From assembly GCA_963781805.1 (NCBI GenBank), contig CAWAHF010000004.1, forward strand, positions 6,014,001 to 6,078,000: a stretch of DNA of 64,000 nt. Direction: 5' to 3'. The notes under the pieces were generated by a model. It was not told the origin of the DNA, ran no database searches, and worked only from the letters and a program-made list of their open reading frames with translations. Position 1 is the first letter of the stretch. The number at the start of each line of letters is the position of its first letter. The position numbers and the translations under genes are program-made. Source of the stretch: JAFGPL01 sp963781805 (GTDB lineage Bacteria > Bacteroidota > Bacteroidia > Bacteroidales > UBA10428). Positions 18,589-27,275 of the stretch are shown here, in pieces.

Positions 18589-21063
18589 ATGGACCTTCAA
18601 CTCATCGAAAAACATTATCAGGATGTATCTTATTATAAGAGACCTGATTATTTGTCTCTTGAAGAATGGCAATATGCACTTCGCAGACAATTTGCAGCCA
18701 AGCGTTTTTTTAACATTGAAAATATAGGTTCACATCCGGTATACTCTGATTTTAAAGTCTATAATCCGGAAACAAAAAACAGTTATAAGGTAGCCATTCG
18801 CAGCAGAGATAACAGTATGAATTTTTGTTCGTGCAACGATTTTAAAACCAATATGCTGGGGACATGTAAACATATTGAAGCAGTGTTGCACAAGATAAAA
18901 GGTGAACCCAATCTGGCTAAAATTCTGTCCAATGTAGATTATCTGCCTTCGTACACATCCATTTACCTGAGATACCAAAGTGACAGACAGATAAAAATCA
19001 GAATAGGAAGCGAGAAGCAGGATGAGTTCATTCGATTTGCTGAAAAGTATTTTGACAATAATTCAACGCTGCTGGCTTCATCATACGAAATATTTGAAGA
19101 CCTTATTAAAGAGGCAGCAGAGATTCATCCAGCCTTCAGGTGTTACCCGGATGCGTTGGAATATATCATAGATGCCCGTGAGGAGAAACGCAGGAAGGAA
19201 CTAATAAATAAGAACTACCGAAAATATCTTGATAACGGGAAATTTGATTCACTTGTCAATACAAAATTATTTCCTTATCAAAAAGAGGGAATATGTTTTG
19301 CGGCTGAAGTTGGCAAATGTTTGATTGCCGATGACATGGGACTTGGAAAAACCATTCAGGCCATTGCTGTTGCCGAGTTGTTGAAAAAAGAGATGAAAAT
19401 CGGCAGAGTGATGGTTATTTGTCCTACATCGCTTAAATATCAATGGAAAAATGAAATTGAGAAGTTTACCGGTAACAGTGTTTTAGTTATTGAAGGACTG
19501 ATCAATAAAAGGGTGGTGCAATATGAGCATGAGGCATTTTATAAAATTGTTTCCTATCATACCGCAGTGAATGATATCGAATACATTAACAACAGCAGTC
19601 CCGATCTTGTAATTCTTGACGAAGCACAACGCATAAAAAACTACAAAACAAAAATATCACAAAGCATTAAAAAGCTGCTGTCCGAATATAAAATAGTTCT
19701 TACAGGAACACCCATTGAAAATAAGCTTGAAGAACTATATTCCATTATGCAGTTTGTCAATCCGTTTAAGTTGGGTCCTTTTTATCGCTACCTTGAAGAA
19801 TACCGTATTTTGGGAGATAATGGAAAAGTGATTGGATACCGTAATTTAAATGAAATAGGTAAAACACTTTCCAACGTGATGATTCGCCGGAAAAAAAAGG
19901 ATGTGCTTTTACAGTTACCTGAAAGAATGGATAAAAATCTGTTGGTACCGATGACAACCAAACAGCAGGAAATGCATGACGAATTTAAATATCAGGTCAA
20001 TCTTATAATAACAAAATGGCGAAGATTTGGGTTTTTAAAGGAAGTGGACCGACAACGGCTGATGATTTGCCTGAATATGATGCGGATGGTATGTGACAGC
20101 ACCTATATTATTGATCAGGAAACCCGCAACGATACCAAGATTGATGAACTTATGATCATTCTTGATGAATTTTTTGCAGAAGGTAATGAAAAGGTGGTTA
20201 TATTCAGCCAGTGGGAACGAATGACCAGACTTGTAGCAAAAGAGCTTGAAACAAGAAAGATATGGTTTGAATATCTGCATGGTGGTGTACCTTCTGCAAA
20301 CAGGGAGGTACTTTTCAATAACTTCCAAAATGAGCCGGATTGTAAGGTATTTCTATCAACTGATGCGGGAGGTGTAGGTTTAAATCTTCAAAGCGCTTCA
20401 TTTCTAATAAACCTTGATATACCCTGGAATCCGGCTGTGCTTGAGCAACGTATTGCGCGTGTTTACAGACTGGGTCAGAAACGCAATGTTTCTGTTATCA
20501 ATATGGTTGCTTCCGGTACCATCGAACATAACATGCTTAAAGTAATTGGTTTTAAAAAGTCGATGGCAGAAGGGATTCTCGATAATGGTGATGATACCAT
20601 ATTTATGGGTGATGATAAGTTTAAAAAATTTATGGAATCGGTTGAAAATATGGTTGGCGGGACTTCGCTTCAGGAAACTTTTTCTGTTTCCGAAGAGAAG
20701 GAAGAAAATGAATCGGTCCCTGTTATGTCTGATTTAGATGAAGAACAAGTTCCATCTACACAATCAGATCCGATTCAACAAACCTTGTTTGGCGATGATG
20801 ATATCCCTGAACCATTTTCGGCTGAGAAGCAAACGAAGCATTCTGATATGTCCTCTCCGGATTTAATTACTATGGGGGTAAACTTTTTTAGTAAACTTAC
20901 TGAAACACTTTCTAATCCTGAATCAACGCAGGCGTTAACAAAATCGCTTATACAGAAGGATGACAATGGAAATACCTATCTGAAAATTCCTGTTGAAAAC
21001 GAAAAAGTGGTGGAAAATGCAATGGCGCTTATATCAGGGTTGTTGAAAAATATTAAAATTTAA
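18589..21063 (+). CDS. SNF2-family DEAD/DEAH helicase with SWIM zinc finger
   Basis: An 824-residue Swi2/Snf2-type ATPase that translocates on duplex DNA, probably remodelling protein-DNA complexes such as stalled polymerases (RapA/HepA group). The N-terminal SWIM finger is CSCNDF..GTCKHIEAVL (residues about 77-105). Motif I is DDMGLGKTIQ near residue 250, motif II ILDEAQ near 343, motif III LTGTPIENKLEELYS, motif V STDAGGVGLNLQ and motif VI QRIARVYRLGQKRNV. The C-terminal 120 residues are acidic and low in complexity. It is divergent from the error-prone polymerase gene, suggesting a DNA-repair neighbourhood, but it does not carry the 17-nt operator in its own proximal promoter. Confidence 0.92.
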   Translation: MDLQLIEKHYQDVSYYKRPDYLSLEEWQYALRRQFAAKRFFNIENIGSHPVYSDFKVYNPETKNSYKVAIRSRDNSMNFCSCNDFKTNMLGTCKHIEAVLHKIKGEPNLAKILSNVDYLPSYTSIYLRYQSDRQIKIRIGSEKQDEFIRFAEKYFDNNSTLLASSYEIFEDLIKEAAEIHPAFRCYPDALEYIIDAREEKRRKELINKNYRKYLDNGKFDSLVNTKLFPYQKEGICFAAEVGKCLIADDMGLGKTIQAIAVAELLKKEMKIGRVMVICPTSLKYQWKNEIEKFTGNSVLVIEGLINKRVVQYEHEAFYKIVSYHTAVNDIEYINNSSPDLVILDEAQRIKNYKTKISQSIKKLLSEYKIVLTGTPIENKLEELYSIMQFVNPFKLGPFYRYLEEYRILGDNGKVIGYRNLNEIGKTLSNVMIRRKKKDVLLQLPERMDKNLLVPMTTKQQEMHDEFKYQVNLIITKWRRFGFLKEVDRQRLMICLNMMRMVCDSTYIIDQETRNDTKIDELMIILDEFFAEGNEKVVIFSQWERMTRLVAKELETRKIWFEYLHGGVPSANREVLFNNFQNEPDCKVFLSTDAGGVGLNLQSASFLINLDIPWNPAVLEQRIARVYRLGQKRNVSVINMVASGTIEHNMLKVIGFKKSMAEGILDNGDDTIFMGDDKFKKFMESVENMVGGTSLQETFSVSEEKEENESVPVMSDLDEEQVPSTQSDPIQQTLFGDDDIPEPFSAEKQTKHSDMSSPDLITMGVNFFSKLTETLSNPESTQALTKSLIQKDDNGNTYLKIPVENEKVVENAMALISGLLKNIKI

Positions 21064-21070
21064 ATTTGTA

Positions 21071-21886
21071 TCAACCGAGATACCCTGAACCACGACAAAA
21101 AATCATCTCCGGTTTCCATAAGGCTTCAGTTCCAAGATACATTCTGGGTACCTTCAATGATTCTGAAAAGCCATGAGAAAGTAAAAAATCAATCGCAATC
21201 TTGTTTGATTCGGGGACGACAATCCTGCTTTTATCTATGGAGTATTTGAACTTCATTAATTCCAGACCAGAGAGTTTATCAACAGCAACAATCAATCCTT
21301 TGCCGAATTCCGGCAGATAATAACCTGTAATCCTTTTATCAGAGACATATTTAAATCCGTTCAAATATGTTTTTTCAATAAGCATTTTTCTGTTTTCACC
21401 CGATGCTTCTTTATCAAGAGACAGAATAGAACTCAAATCTTCTTTGTCAATTTTAAGAATTGAATTACTCGTGTGATAATTTCCGAAGGTTCCATTATTG
21501 AAAATCAGGTAGTTCATACTTTGTCGAAACCCTATTCTCTCATAAACCGGTAGGCCCAGCGATGAAGCAACCAGTATAATGTTTCTGGCTCCATTGTCCT
21601 TTGCCCGGTCAATCAGGTGTTCTGTGATTGCTTTTCCAATACCTTTGTTTCTGAATTTTTCTTTTACAATAATGGTTCCAAGCCAGGCAATATCTCTGTT
21701 AAAAATAACCATACCGGTTCCGGCAATTTCATCGCCAATTAAAGCTATCGATCCATAAAAATACTTTTCACCGAAATGAAACCGGTATACTTTCGATAAA
21801 TCCAGGTTCCAGTCGGGCGGGGGAAAATCCTTTACAAGTGGAATTTCATCCAATTTTATTTTTCTTATCTCAAAATTTTTAACCAT
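21071..21886 (-). CDS. GNAT family N-acetyltransferase with C-terminal second domain
   Basis: A 271-residue protein. The GNAT domain covers residues 5-140, with the acetyl-CoA loop FRNKGIGKAITEHLIDRA and the following beta strand IILVASSLGLPVYERIGF. The C-terminal half (about 150-271, GYYLPEFGKGLIVAVD.., LLSHGFSESLKVPRMYLG) matches the accessory GNAT-like domain seen in two-domain acetyltransferases. The substrate is unknown. It lies 42 bp downstream of the hyf-like operon on the same strand and could be its last gene, though the functional link is not evident. Confidence 0.85.
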   Translation of the reverse strand: MVKNFEIRKIKLDEIPLVKDFPPPDWNLDLSKVYRFHFGEKYFYGSIALIGDEIAGTGMVIFNRDIAWLGTIIVKEKFRNKGIGKAITEHLIDRAKDNGARNIILVASSLGLPVYERIGFRQSMNYLIFNNGTFGNYHTSNSILKIDKEDLSSILSLDKEASGENRKMLIEKTYLNGFKYVSDKRITGYYLPEFGKGLIVAVDKLSGLELMKFKYSIDKSRIVVPESNKIAIDFLLSHGFSESLKVPRMYLGTEALWKPEMIFCRGSGYLG

Positions 21887-21928
21887 TGATAAAAATATAC
21901 AGATTAACAGGATATCAAATTCCTCTGC

Positions 21929-22705
21929 TCACTTAAACCTTCTTCTTTTTTTAATAAGTTGTAAAATACCGTTGATAAAGGTTAGCGGATGTACAGGATT
22001 TCCTGGGACATAAAGGTCAATATTATACTTGTCAGGAAATGTTCTGTCAATTCCGCGGTTTTCGGCAAATATTCCTCCGCTGATAGCATCTGTACCTGCA
22101 AGTATTATAATTTTAGGGTCGGGTGTTGCATCATAGCATATCCGGAGAGGTTCAGCCATGTTTTCAGAGATAGGACCGGTAATTACAATTCCATCAGCAT
22201 GACGGGGTGAAGCAACAAATTCAATTCCATACCTTCCCATATCAAAATTTACATTTCCGGCAGCGTTAAGTTCAAGTTCGCAACTATTGTCTCCACCTGC
22301 CGAAACCTGTCTCAGTTTTAAAGATCCACTGAATATTTTATAAATTTCTTTTCGTACTAATCTGGGATTGATTTCAATAGGATGTTCATCTCCTTCCCTA
22401 ACCAACAATCTGTTTCTGTCATTGGTTGAAATTTTATAATCTTTGGTAAATGTTATTTTGTCAGGAAAAGCAATTGCACATTCACCACAAAAAGTACATT
22501 TTCCCATATCTATGCTCAAAGGTTCTGTGGATATTGCATCTGTCGGACATATTCCGATTATCTTCTGTTCATCTATTCTGGCTTCACTAATTACAGGTCT
22601 GCCTCTGAATATTCCGGGGACTTCTGCATTGGTTAAATCCGGTATGTATTGTTTACCCTGATGAAAAAGTATTTTTAAGTTATCAATCATAATTCGTTCA
22701 TTCAA
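21929..22705 (-). CDS. Hyf/Ech-like small subunit: degenerate ferredoxin fused to NuoB/HycG-like domain
   Basis: A 258-residue fusion of a HycF-like ferredoxin domain (about 35-95) and a HycG/NuoB-like electron-transfer domain (about 120-250). Of the eight ferredoxin cysteines only Cys53 (GICP) and Cys70/73/76 (CTFCGEC) remain, which is exactly the set for one [4Fe-4S] cluster. The other cluster's ligand positions are Arg43, Glu46, Ile49 and Phe80. In the NuoB-like domain the four N2 ligand positions read Asp139, Cys142 (AGGDNSCELE), Asp206 (AGTDAISGG) and Asn236 (VPGNPVHP), so a classical N2 cluster is not possible. It is cotranscribed with the catalytic large subunit 3 bp upstream. The family is certain; the electron path must differ from hydrogenases and complex I. 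Confidence 0.85.
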   Translation of the reverse strand: MNERIMIDNLKILFHQGKQYIPDLTNAEVPGIFRGRPVISEARIDEQKIIGICPTDAISTEPLSIDMGKCTFCGECAIAFPDKITFTKDYKISTNDRNRLLVREGDEHPIEINPRLVRKEIYKIFSGSLKLRQVSAGGDNSCELELNAAGNVNFDMGRYGIEFVASPRHADGIVITGPISENMAEPLRICYDATPDPKIIILAGTDAISGGIFAENRGIDRTFPDKYNIDLYVPGNPVHPLTFINGILQLIKKRRRFK

Positions 22706-22708
22706 TGA

Positions 22709-24208
22709 TTACAAGTCGTGACCGCAATAGGATAAGTTGAAACTTTTATTGCAAACCGGAAAATCAGAAATCTCATTATTTCTGACAGCCAAAGCAAGAG
22801 CCAGCCAGTTGTGAAACGAAGGATCTTTAATTTTATAATGTATCAATTCACCTTTTTCATCCGTTATGGCACAATGGCATATTTCACCTCTCCAACCTTC
22901 AATAAGAGAAATAGCAAATGAATTGGACTCAGGATCCGGGAGTCGTTGAGGTGTCAGATTTACTGATGGCTTATTTCTCATGAGTTCCAAAATAAAATCT
23001 GTAGATTCCAGAATTTCATCCATACGCAGATGCGCCCTGGCATATACATCTCCTGTTTCTTCTATTACAGGAGCGTATTTTATTTGTCTGTAAAAGTCAT
23101 GTGGGTGAGTTAACCGGATATCTCTGATTACCCCGCTTGATCGGGCTGCCATTCCAACAGCTCCGATTTGCAATGCAGTCTCAGAAGTTACTACTCCGGT
23201 TCGCTCTAATCTGGCCAAAGCGGAAGGAAGATCAAATAGTTCTTTGCACATTTCCAGAAAATCAGAGCCAAATTGTTCAAACGTGTGATACCATTTTTCA
23301 GAAAGTTCAGGTGTAAAGGGGAAATTAGTTTTTCCCGGTCTTATTAGTCCTTTGGCTAATCTGTTTCCACACCATATCTGAAAGAAATTTATTAATGGTG
23401 TACGCAGTCTGCCAAAGACTGAACTTCCCAATTGGTAGGCAATATCATTACACAGAGCGCTTAGATCGCCTGTATGAATTGCAATTCTTTCATGCTCAAG
23501 TGCCAGTGTTCTTGCAAATCTTAGATCAGCACCTGCATCAAAACCACAAAGACTTTCCCACAGGTTTACAAAGGCAGTTGTGTGACCAACAACGGTGTCT
23601 CCTGCTATTGATTCTGCCAGTGTTACTCGTTGGTTCAGTTTCTTTTTTTGTAGCATTAATTGCTCAATTCCTCTGTGTTGATAACCAAGTTGAATTTCAA
23701 GGTGAAGTATCTGTTCACCATTGCAGATAAATCGAAAATGTCCCGGTTCAATGATACCTGCGTGAATTGGTCCTACACCAACCTCATGCAGCTCTTCACT
23801 TTCTATAGAATAAAAAGGATAATTTGCAATGGTTTTGTTTTTGTCAAATCTGGAAGAAGAATATCTCAATGGTTTCAACCAGGGATGTCCTGCAAACTGA
23901 AGGCCGAAGTTTTCGTGTATTTCGCGCTCATATTTTTCAAAAGCAAAATTGTGAGCCGAAAATGACGGAAGATTTTGATTTGGTTTTACCAATGATGATA
24001 AAACGTTAATTGATCCGTTCTTATCATCAGCTATACAACAAATTAATTTAATGTTGTTACCAACCGGAAATCCGAAATAATTTACACAATGATTTTGTTT
24101 CTCTTTCATTAATGAAAGCAAAACAGTTTCCATAAAAACTTCATATTTCAGCACAGGAATAGAATCTGATGGTACCCGTTGATTATTATTCAATGTTGCG
24201 TAATTCAT
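22709..24208 (-). CDS. Hyf/Ech-like large subunit (HyfG/NuoCD-like) lacking [NiFe] ligands
   Basis: A 499-residue homologue of the HycE/HyfG hydrogenase large subunit. It has an N-terminal NuoC-like part (residues 1-120, FAFEKYEREIHENFGLQFAGHPWLKPLRY) and a NuoD-like part (GVGPIHAGIIEPGHFRF, GYQHRGIEQL). The proximal CxxC motif of [NiFe] enzymes reads A202-GD-T205 in ESIAGDTVVGHTTAF. The C-terminal DPCxxC region reads SFNLSYCGHDL with a lone Cys495. The metal centre is therefore absent, as in the energy-converting hydrogenase-related (Ehr) group. The conserved His150 and the glycine-rich loop resemble the quinone-chamber region of NuoD. The start abuts the stop of the HyfF-like gene, showing tight operon packing. 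Confidence 0.85.
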   Translation of the reverse strand: MNYATLNNNQRVPSDSIPVLKYEVFMETVLLSLMKEKQNHCVNYFGFPVGNNIKLICCIADDKNGSINVLSSLVKPNQNLPSFSAHNFAFEKYEREIHENFGLQFAGHPWLKPLRYSSSRFDKNKTIANYPFYSIESEELHEVGVGPIHAGIIEPGHFRFICNGEQILHLEIQLGYQHRGIEQLMLQKKKLNQRVTLAESIAGDTVVGHTTAFVNLWESLCGFDAGADLRFARTLALEHERIAIHTGDLSALCNDIAYQLGSSVFGRLRTPLINFFQIWCGNRLAKGLIRPGKTNFPFTPELSEKWYHTFEQFGSDFLEMCKELFDLPSALARLERTGVVTSETALQIGAVGMAARSSGVIRDIRLTHPHDFYRQIKYAPVIEETGDVYARAHLRMDEILESTDFILELMRNKPSVNLTPQRLPDPESNSFAISLIEGWRGEICHCAITDEKGELIHYKIKDPSFHNWLALALAVRNNEISDFPVCNKSFNLSYCGHDL

Positions 24209-24209
24209 A

Positions 24210-25637
24210 TCACAAAGTTAAATTTTGAATTGCTTCCTTAATCAATTCAACAAACTGCACCGGAGGATTTAATCCTAAGTAAATTGCCAATCCAAGCAAA
24301 GTAAATTGAGATATGGATTCAATAGGATGTACTTTTTCAATTTTTGTCTCATCAAAATCTACAGGAGGAGCAAACAGAAGTTTAAAGATATTTTTACCAA
24401 AAGCCCAAATAATTATGGTTAATAACAGCAGTATAAGAATTAAAAGCAGCACATATTTTGCTTCGAATAATGACTGGAAAATCAAGAATTCACTGATAAA
24501 AAGTCCTGATGGTGGCATAGCAGAGATAGATATAAAAGCTACCAGTAAGACCATGGCCCCTGTTAGATTATATTTAAAATAATTGCCAACATAATAAATG
24601 CTTTTGCTTTTATAGATATTGTATACCTGACCTATCTGAAGAAAAAAGGAAGATTTGACAAAAGCATGAAGGATAAGATGTAAAATGGCTGCATAATAAC
24701 CTATTCCTCCGGCTACCAAACCCAGCATTACCAACCCCATGTGTTCAATACTGGAATAGGCCAGCATTCGTTTGATGTTTTTAACTTTCAGCATATATAT
24801 AGTGGCAACAAAAACAGAAAGAACTGCCGCAATTAGTATCACATGATTTGCCCATGAATGTAAAGATGTGTGAGATATAATTTTATAGGACCGAAAAATC
24901 CCAACGAAACCAACATTCAAAAGAGCACTTGAAAAAAGAGCAGCAGCCGGTGTGGGCGCCTTATCTTTAGCATCAATTCCAGCAGTATACATAGGCACTA
25001 AACCAAGTTTAGCGGTAAATCCGGTAAAAATGAAAATAAATGCCAGTTTTAGCCAAAAAGGATTTAGACTTGATGCTCTTTTTAACAATACATCAAAACC
25101 AAGTCCTTCATGACTATATTGTCCGAGAGACATACTTAAAAACAAAATACCAATAAAAACAAAAGTCAGGCTTATGGAGCACAAAAAAATATATTTCCAG
25201 GTTGCCTCCAGAGATCCGCTATTTCTCCTATGAAAAATCAGTGCAGAGGCACCTAAGGTTGTGATTTCAATAAAAATCCAGATTATAGCAAAATGAAAAG
25301 ACAGATATGCAGCACTCATGGCCGCAATTAACATAGTCATAGCAGCGTAATAGATTGACCTTGTCCTTGGATTATTCTTATTCTGATAAATGTATTCATA
25401 ACTGTGAAACAAAGCCGGAATACTAATAATACTAAGAGTTATTAATAATAAGATGGCTAGTGCGTCTGGTTTGAAAAAGCCAAGCTCCGGAATATTCTTA
25501 TGCAAGTATTCATATAATGTAAATCCACATTGCATAACTAAAAATGCAGTAACAAGAATTCTGTTTGCTTGTCTGCTTCTGTTAACAAATAGCAAAATGC
25601 TGATTATTATTGCTCCTGATAAATAAACTCCAATCAT
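24210..25637 (-). CDS. HyfF/NuoN-like ion-translocating membrane subunit
   Basis: A 475-residue polytopic membrane protein with about 13-14 hydrophobic segments, of the proton-conducting NuoL/M/N/MrpA-D family. The TM5-like Glu lies in WIFIEITTLGAS, and the TM7 Lys with the following amphipathic segment is TAKLGLVPMYTAGIDAKDKAP, a short variant of the canonical KxGxxPxHxWLPxAH motif. IKRMLAYSSIEHMGLV and HAFVKSSFFLQIG supply the later conserved His and Lys. It forms part of the membrane arm and its gene overlaps neatly with the large-subunit start. Confidence 0.85.
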   Translation of the reverse strand: MIGVYLSGAIIISILLFVNRSRQANRILVTAFLVMQCGFTLYEYLHKNIPELGFFKPDALAILLLITLSIISIPALFHSYEYIYQNKNNPRTRSIYYAAMTMLIAAMSAAYLSFHFAIIWIFIEITTLGASALIFHRRNSGSLEATWKYIFLCSISLTFVFIGILFLSMSLGQYSHEGLGFDVLLKRASSLNPFWLKLAFIFIFTGFTAKLGLVPMYTAGIDAKDKAPTPAAALFSSALLNVGFVGIFRSYKIISHTSLHSWANHVILIAAVLSVFVATIYMLKVKNIKRMLAYSSIEHMGLVMLGLVAGGIGYYAAILHLILHAFVKSSFFLQIGQVYNIYKSKSIYYVGNYFKYNLTGAMVLLVAFISISAMPPSGLFISEFLIFQSLFEAKYVLLLILILLLLTIIIWAFGKNIFKLLFAPPVDFDETKIEKVHPIESISQFTLLGLAIYLGLNPPVQFVELIKEAIQNLTL

Positions 25638-25649
25638 ATCAATCCTGAT

Positions 25650-26279
25650 TTAGTCTTTAAGATTGCTTAATTGAGAGATATCAATTTCTTTCACCACATC
25701 ACCAATTTTATTAACGAATATGCCTAATAAGAAAATGGTAACGAAAATATCAAGCATAATACCCAGATTAACCAACATTGGCATTTCGTTTCCAACTGCA
25801 AGCGATAATATGAATACTCCATTCTCAATGATCACATATCCTATAACATGGGTAATAATTTTTCTTCGTGAAATGATAAAATAAAGTCCGCTGAATAATG
25901 CTGAAAATGCTACCACAAAAAATATTTTGTTCAGGTGGATGTCAGGAATTGACCCTGAAACCAGGAAAGTAATGACAATGATAAGCGTAATTACAATCAG
26001 CGACATAAAATTTGGGATATAGGGTTCTGTCTCTCTGGTTATTTTATTTCTTTTTATGACATAATTAAGAAAAAAAGGAATAGTCAGGGTTTTTACGATT
26101 ATGGTTTCAAGCAATATAAATGCAAGGTTAACAGTGTTTATTTCCTGTAATTTTATAAAGGCAACTCCAAACAGAACAACACCTTGCAATACCACAATCT
26201 TAACATATGTTATTATTCGGTTGGCAATGGAAAGATAAAGAAGAGTAATGGCAAAAATTATAAGCAATACATTTATCAT
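25650..26279 (-). CDS. HyfE/NuoK-like membrane subunit
   Basis: A 209-residue protein with six predicted membrane segments and family-typical acidic residues in the helices (FILLETIIVKTLTIP, GYVIIENGVFILSLAVG). HyfE subunits bridge the antiporter-like and HyfC subunits in group 4 complexes. It lies 12 bp upstream of hyfF-like and 80 bp downstream of hyfC-like. Confidence 0.82.
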   Translation of the reverse strand: MINVLLIIFAITLLYLSIANRIITYVKIVVLQGVVLFGVAFIKLQEINTVNLAFILLETIIVKTLTIPFFLNYVIKRNKITRETEPYIPNFMSLIVITLIIVITFLVSGSIPDIHLNKIFFVVAFSALFSGLYFIISRRKIITHVIGYVIIENGVFILSLAVGNEMPMLVNLGIMLDIFVTIFLLGIFVNKIGDVVKEIDISQLSNLKD

Positions 26280-26359
26280 AACAAATTGGCTAACATTTAT
26301 TTATCATATATAAATTAATAATATCAAAATATTTACTTGTTTCAGGTTTTGGTTTGTTA

Positions 26360-27265
26360 CTATTTTAGTACTCCTAATACAAGTAAAACTCCTAAAAAAA
26401 TAAGCAAAGAAACGGAAGTTAATGCAAAAACAAATTGAGCATTATGTCCCATTCTGAACCTTGCAGAAAAAGATTCCAGTATTCCGACAATTACAGCAAA
26501 TAAAAACTGAACGCACAGGTATATCGGAATTATATAATAAATAGGTAAATCTCCTGTATATAGGTTTGCTATCAAAGCGCCATACATAGCAAATTTTAAG
26601 TTTGAGGCAGAAAGAATTAATCCCAGGTCAAAACCGCTGTTATCCAGGATCATTACTTCATGAATCATAGTAAGTTCAAGATGTGTTTTTGGATCATCGA
26701 TGGGCATCCGGCTATTTTCAACCATGCATATCATAATTAATACAAATGTTGCCATAATTCCAAGAGCATATGAAACTGTAGAACCAAAATGAAATGTCAT
26801 GAAAATATCATGAAATGAAACTTGTCCGGTCAGTAAACTTAGTGAGCCCACGAGCAGAAAGAAAGCAGGTTCGGCCAGCATAGAAAATAGAGCTTCCCGA
26901 CTGGCTCCCATCCCCTCAAAACTGCTACCTGTATCAAGAGCGGAAATAATATTAAAAAACTTACCTAAGGCAAGCATATAAGCAAAAAACACAAAGTCTC
27001 CATCAAAGGAAATGATACCTTTATACCTGCCGATTGGTATAACTAATAAAGCCATCAATACCGAAGCAAAATAAATACTTGGAGCAATGCGAAAAATAAT
27101 GGTGGTAGTTTTGCTGTAAACAGAACCTTTTTTAAATAACCTGAGTATATCCCTGACTGGCTGAAGTATTCCAGGTCCCTTACGACCTGAGGCAATACTT
27201 TTAGTTCGTACAACAATGCCCGTAAAAAAAAGACTTACAAAAAGAATCAGAATAAAGCTTAACAT
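26360..27265 (-). CDS. HyfC/NuoH-like membrane anchor subunit
   Basis: A 301-residue NuoH/HycD-type protein that connects the hydrophilic catalytic arm to the membrane arm. The diagnostic block is ENSRMPIDDPKTHLELTM followed by IHEVMILDNSGFDL. GRKGPGILQPVRDILRLFKK near the N-terminus is the conserved cytoplasmic loop. About eight membrane segments are visible. The Glu and Asp residues of the proposed ion and quinone channel are retained, in contrast with the lost cofactor ligands of the partner subunits. Confidence 0.9.
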   Translation of the reverse strand: MLSFILILFVSLFFTGIVVRTKSIASGRKGPGILQPVRDILRLFKKGSVYSKTTTIIFRIAPSIYFASVLMALLVIPIGRYKGIISFDGDFVFFAYMLALGKFFNIISALDTGSSFEGMGASREALFSMLAEPAFFLLVGSLSLLTGQVSFHDIFMTFHFGSTVSYALGIMATFVLIMICMVENSRMPIDDPKTHLELTMIHEVMILDNSGFDLGLILSASNLKFAMYGALIANLYTGDLPIYYIIPIYLCVQFLFAVIVGILESFSARFRMGHNAQFVFALTSVSLLIFLGVLLVLGVLK

Positions 27266-27275
27266 AATCTTTACA

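Noticed and set aside
21929..24208. Calling the operon a functional [NiFe] hydrogenase or formate hydrogenlyase
   Set aside because: The large subunit lacks both cysteine pairs that bind the nickel-iron centre, and the small subunit lacks most cluster ligands.
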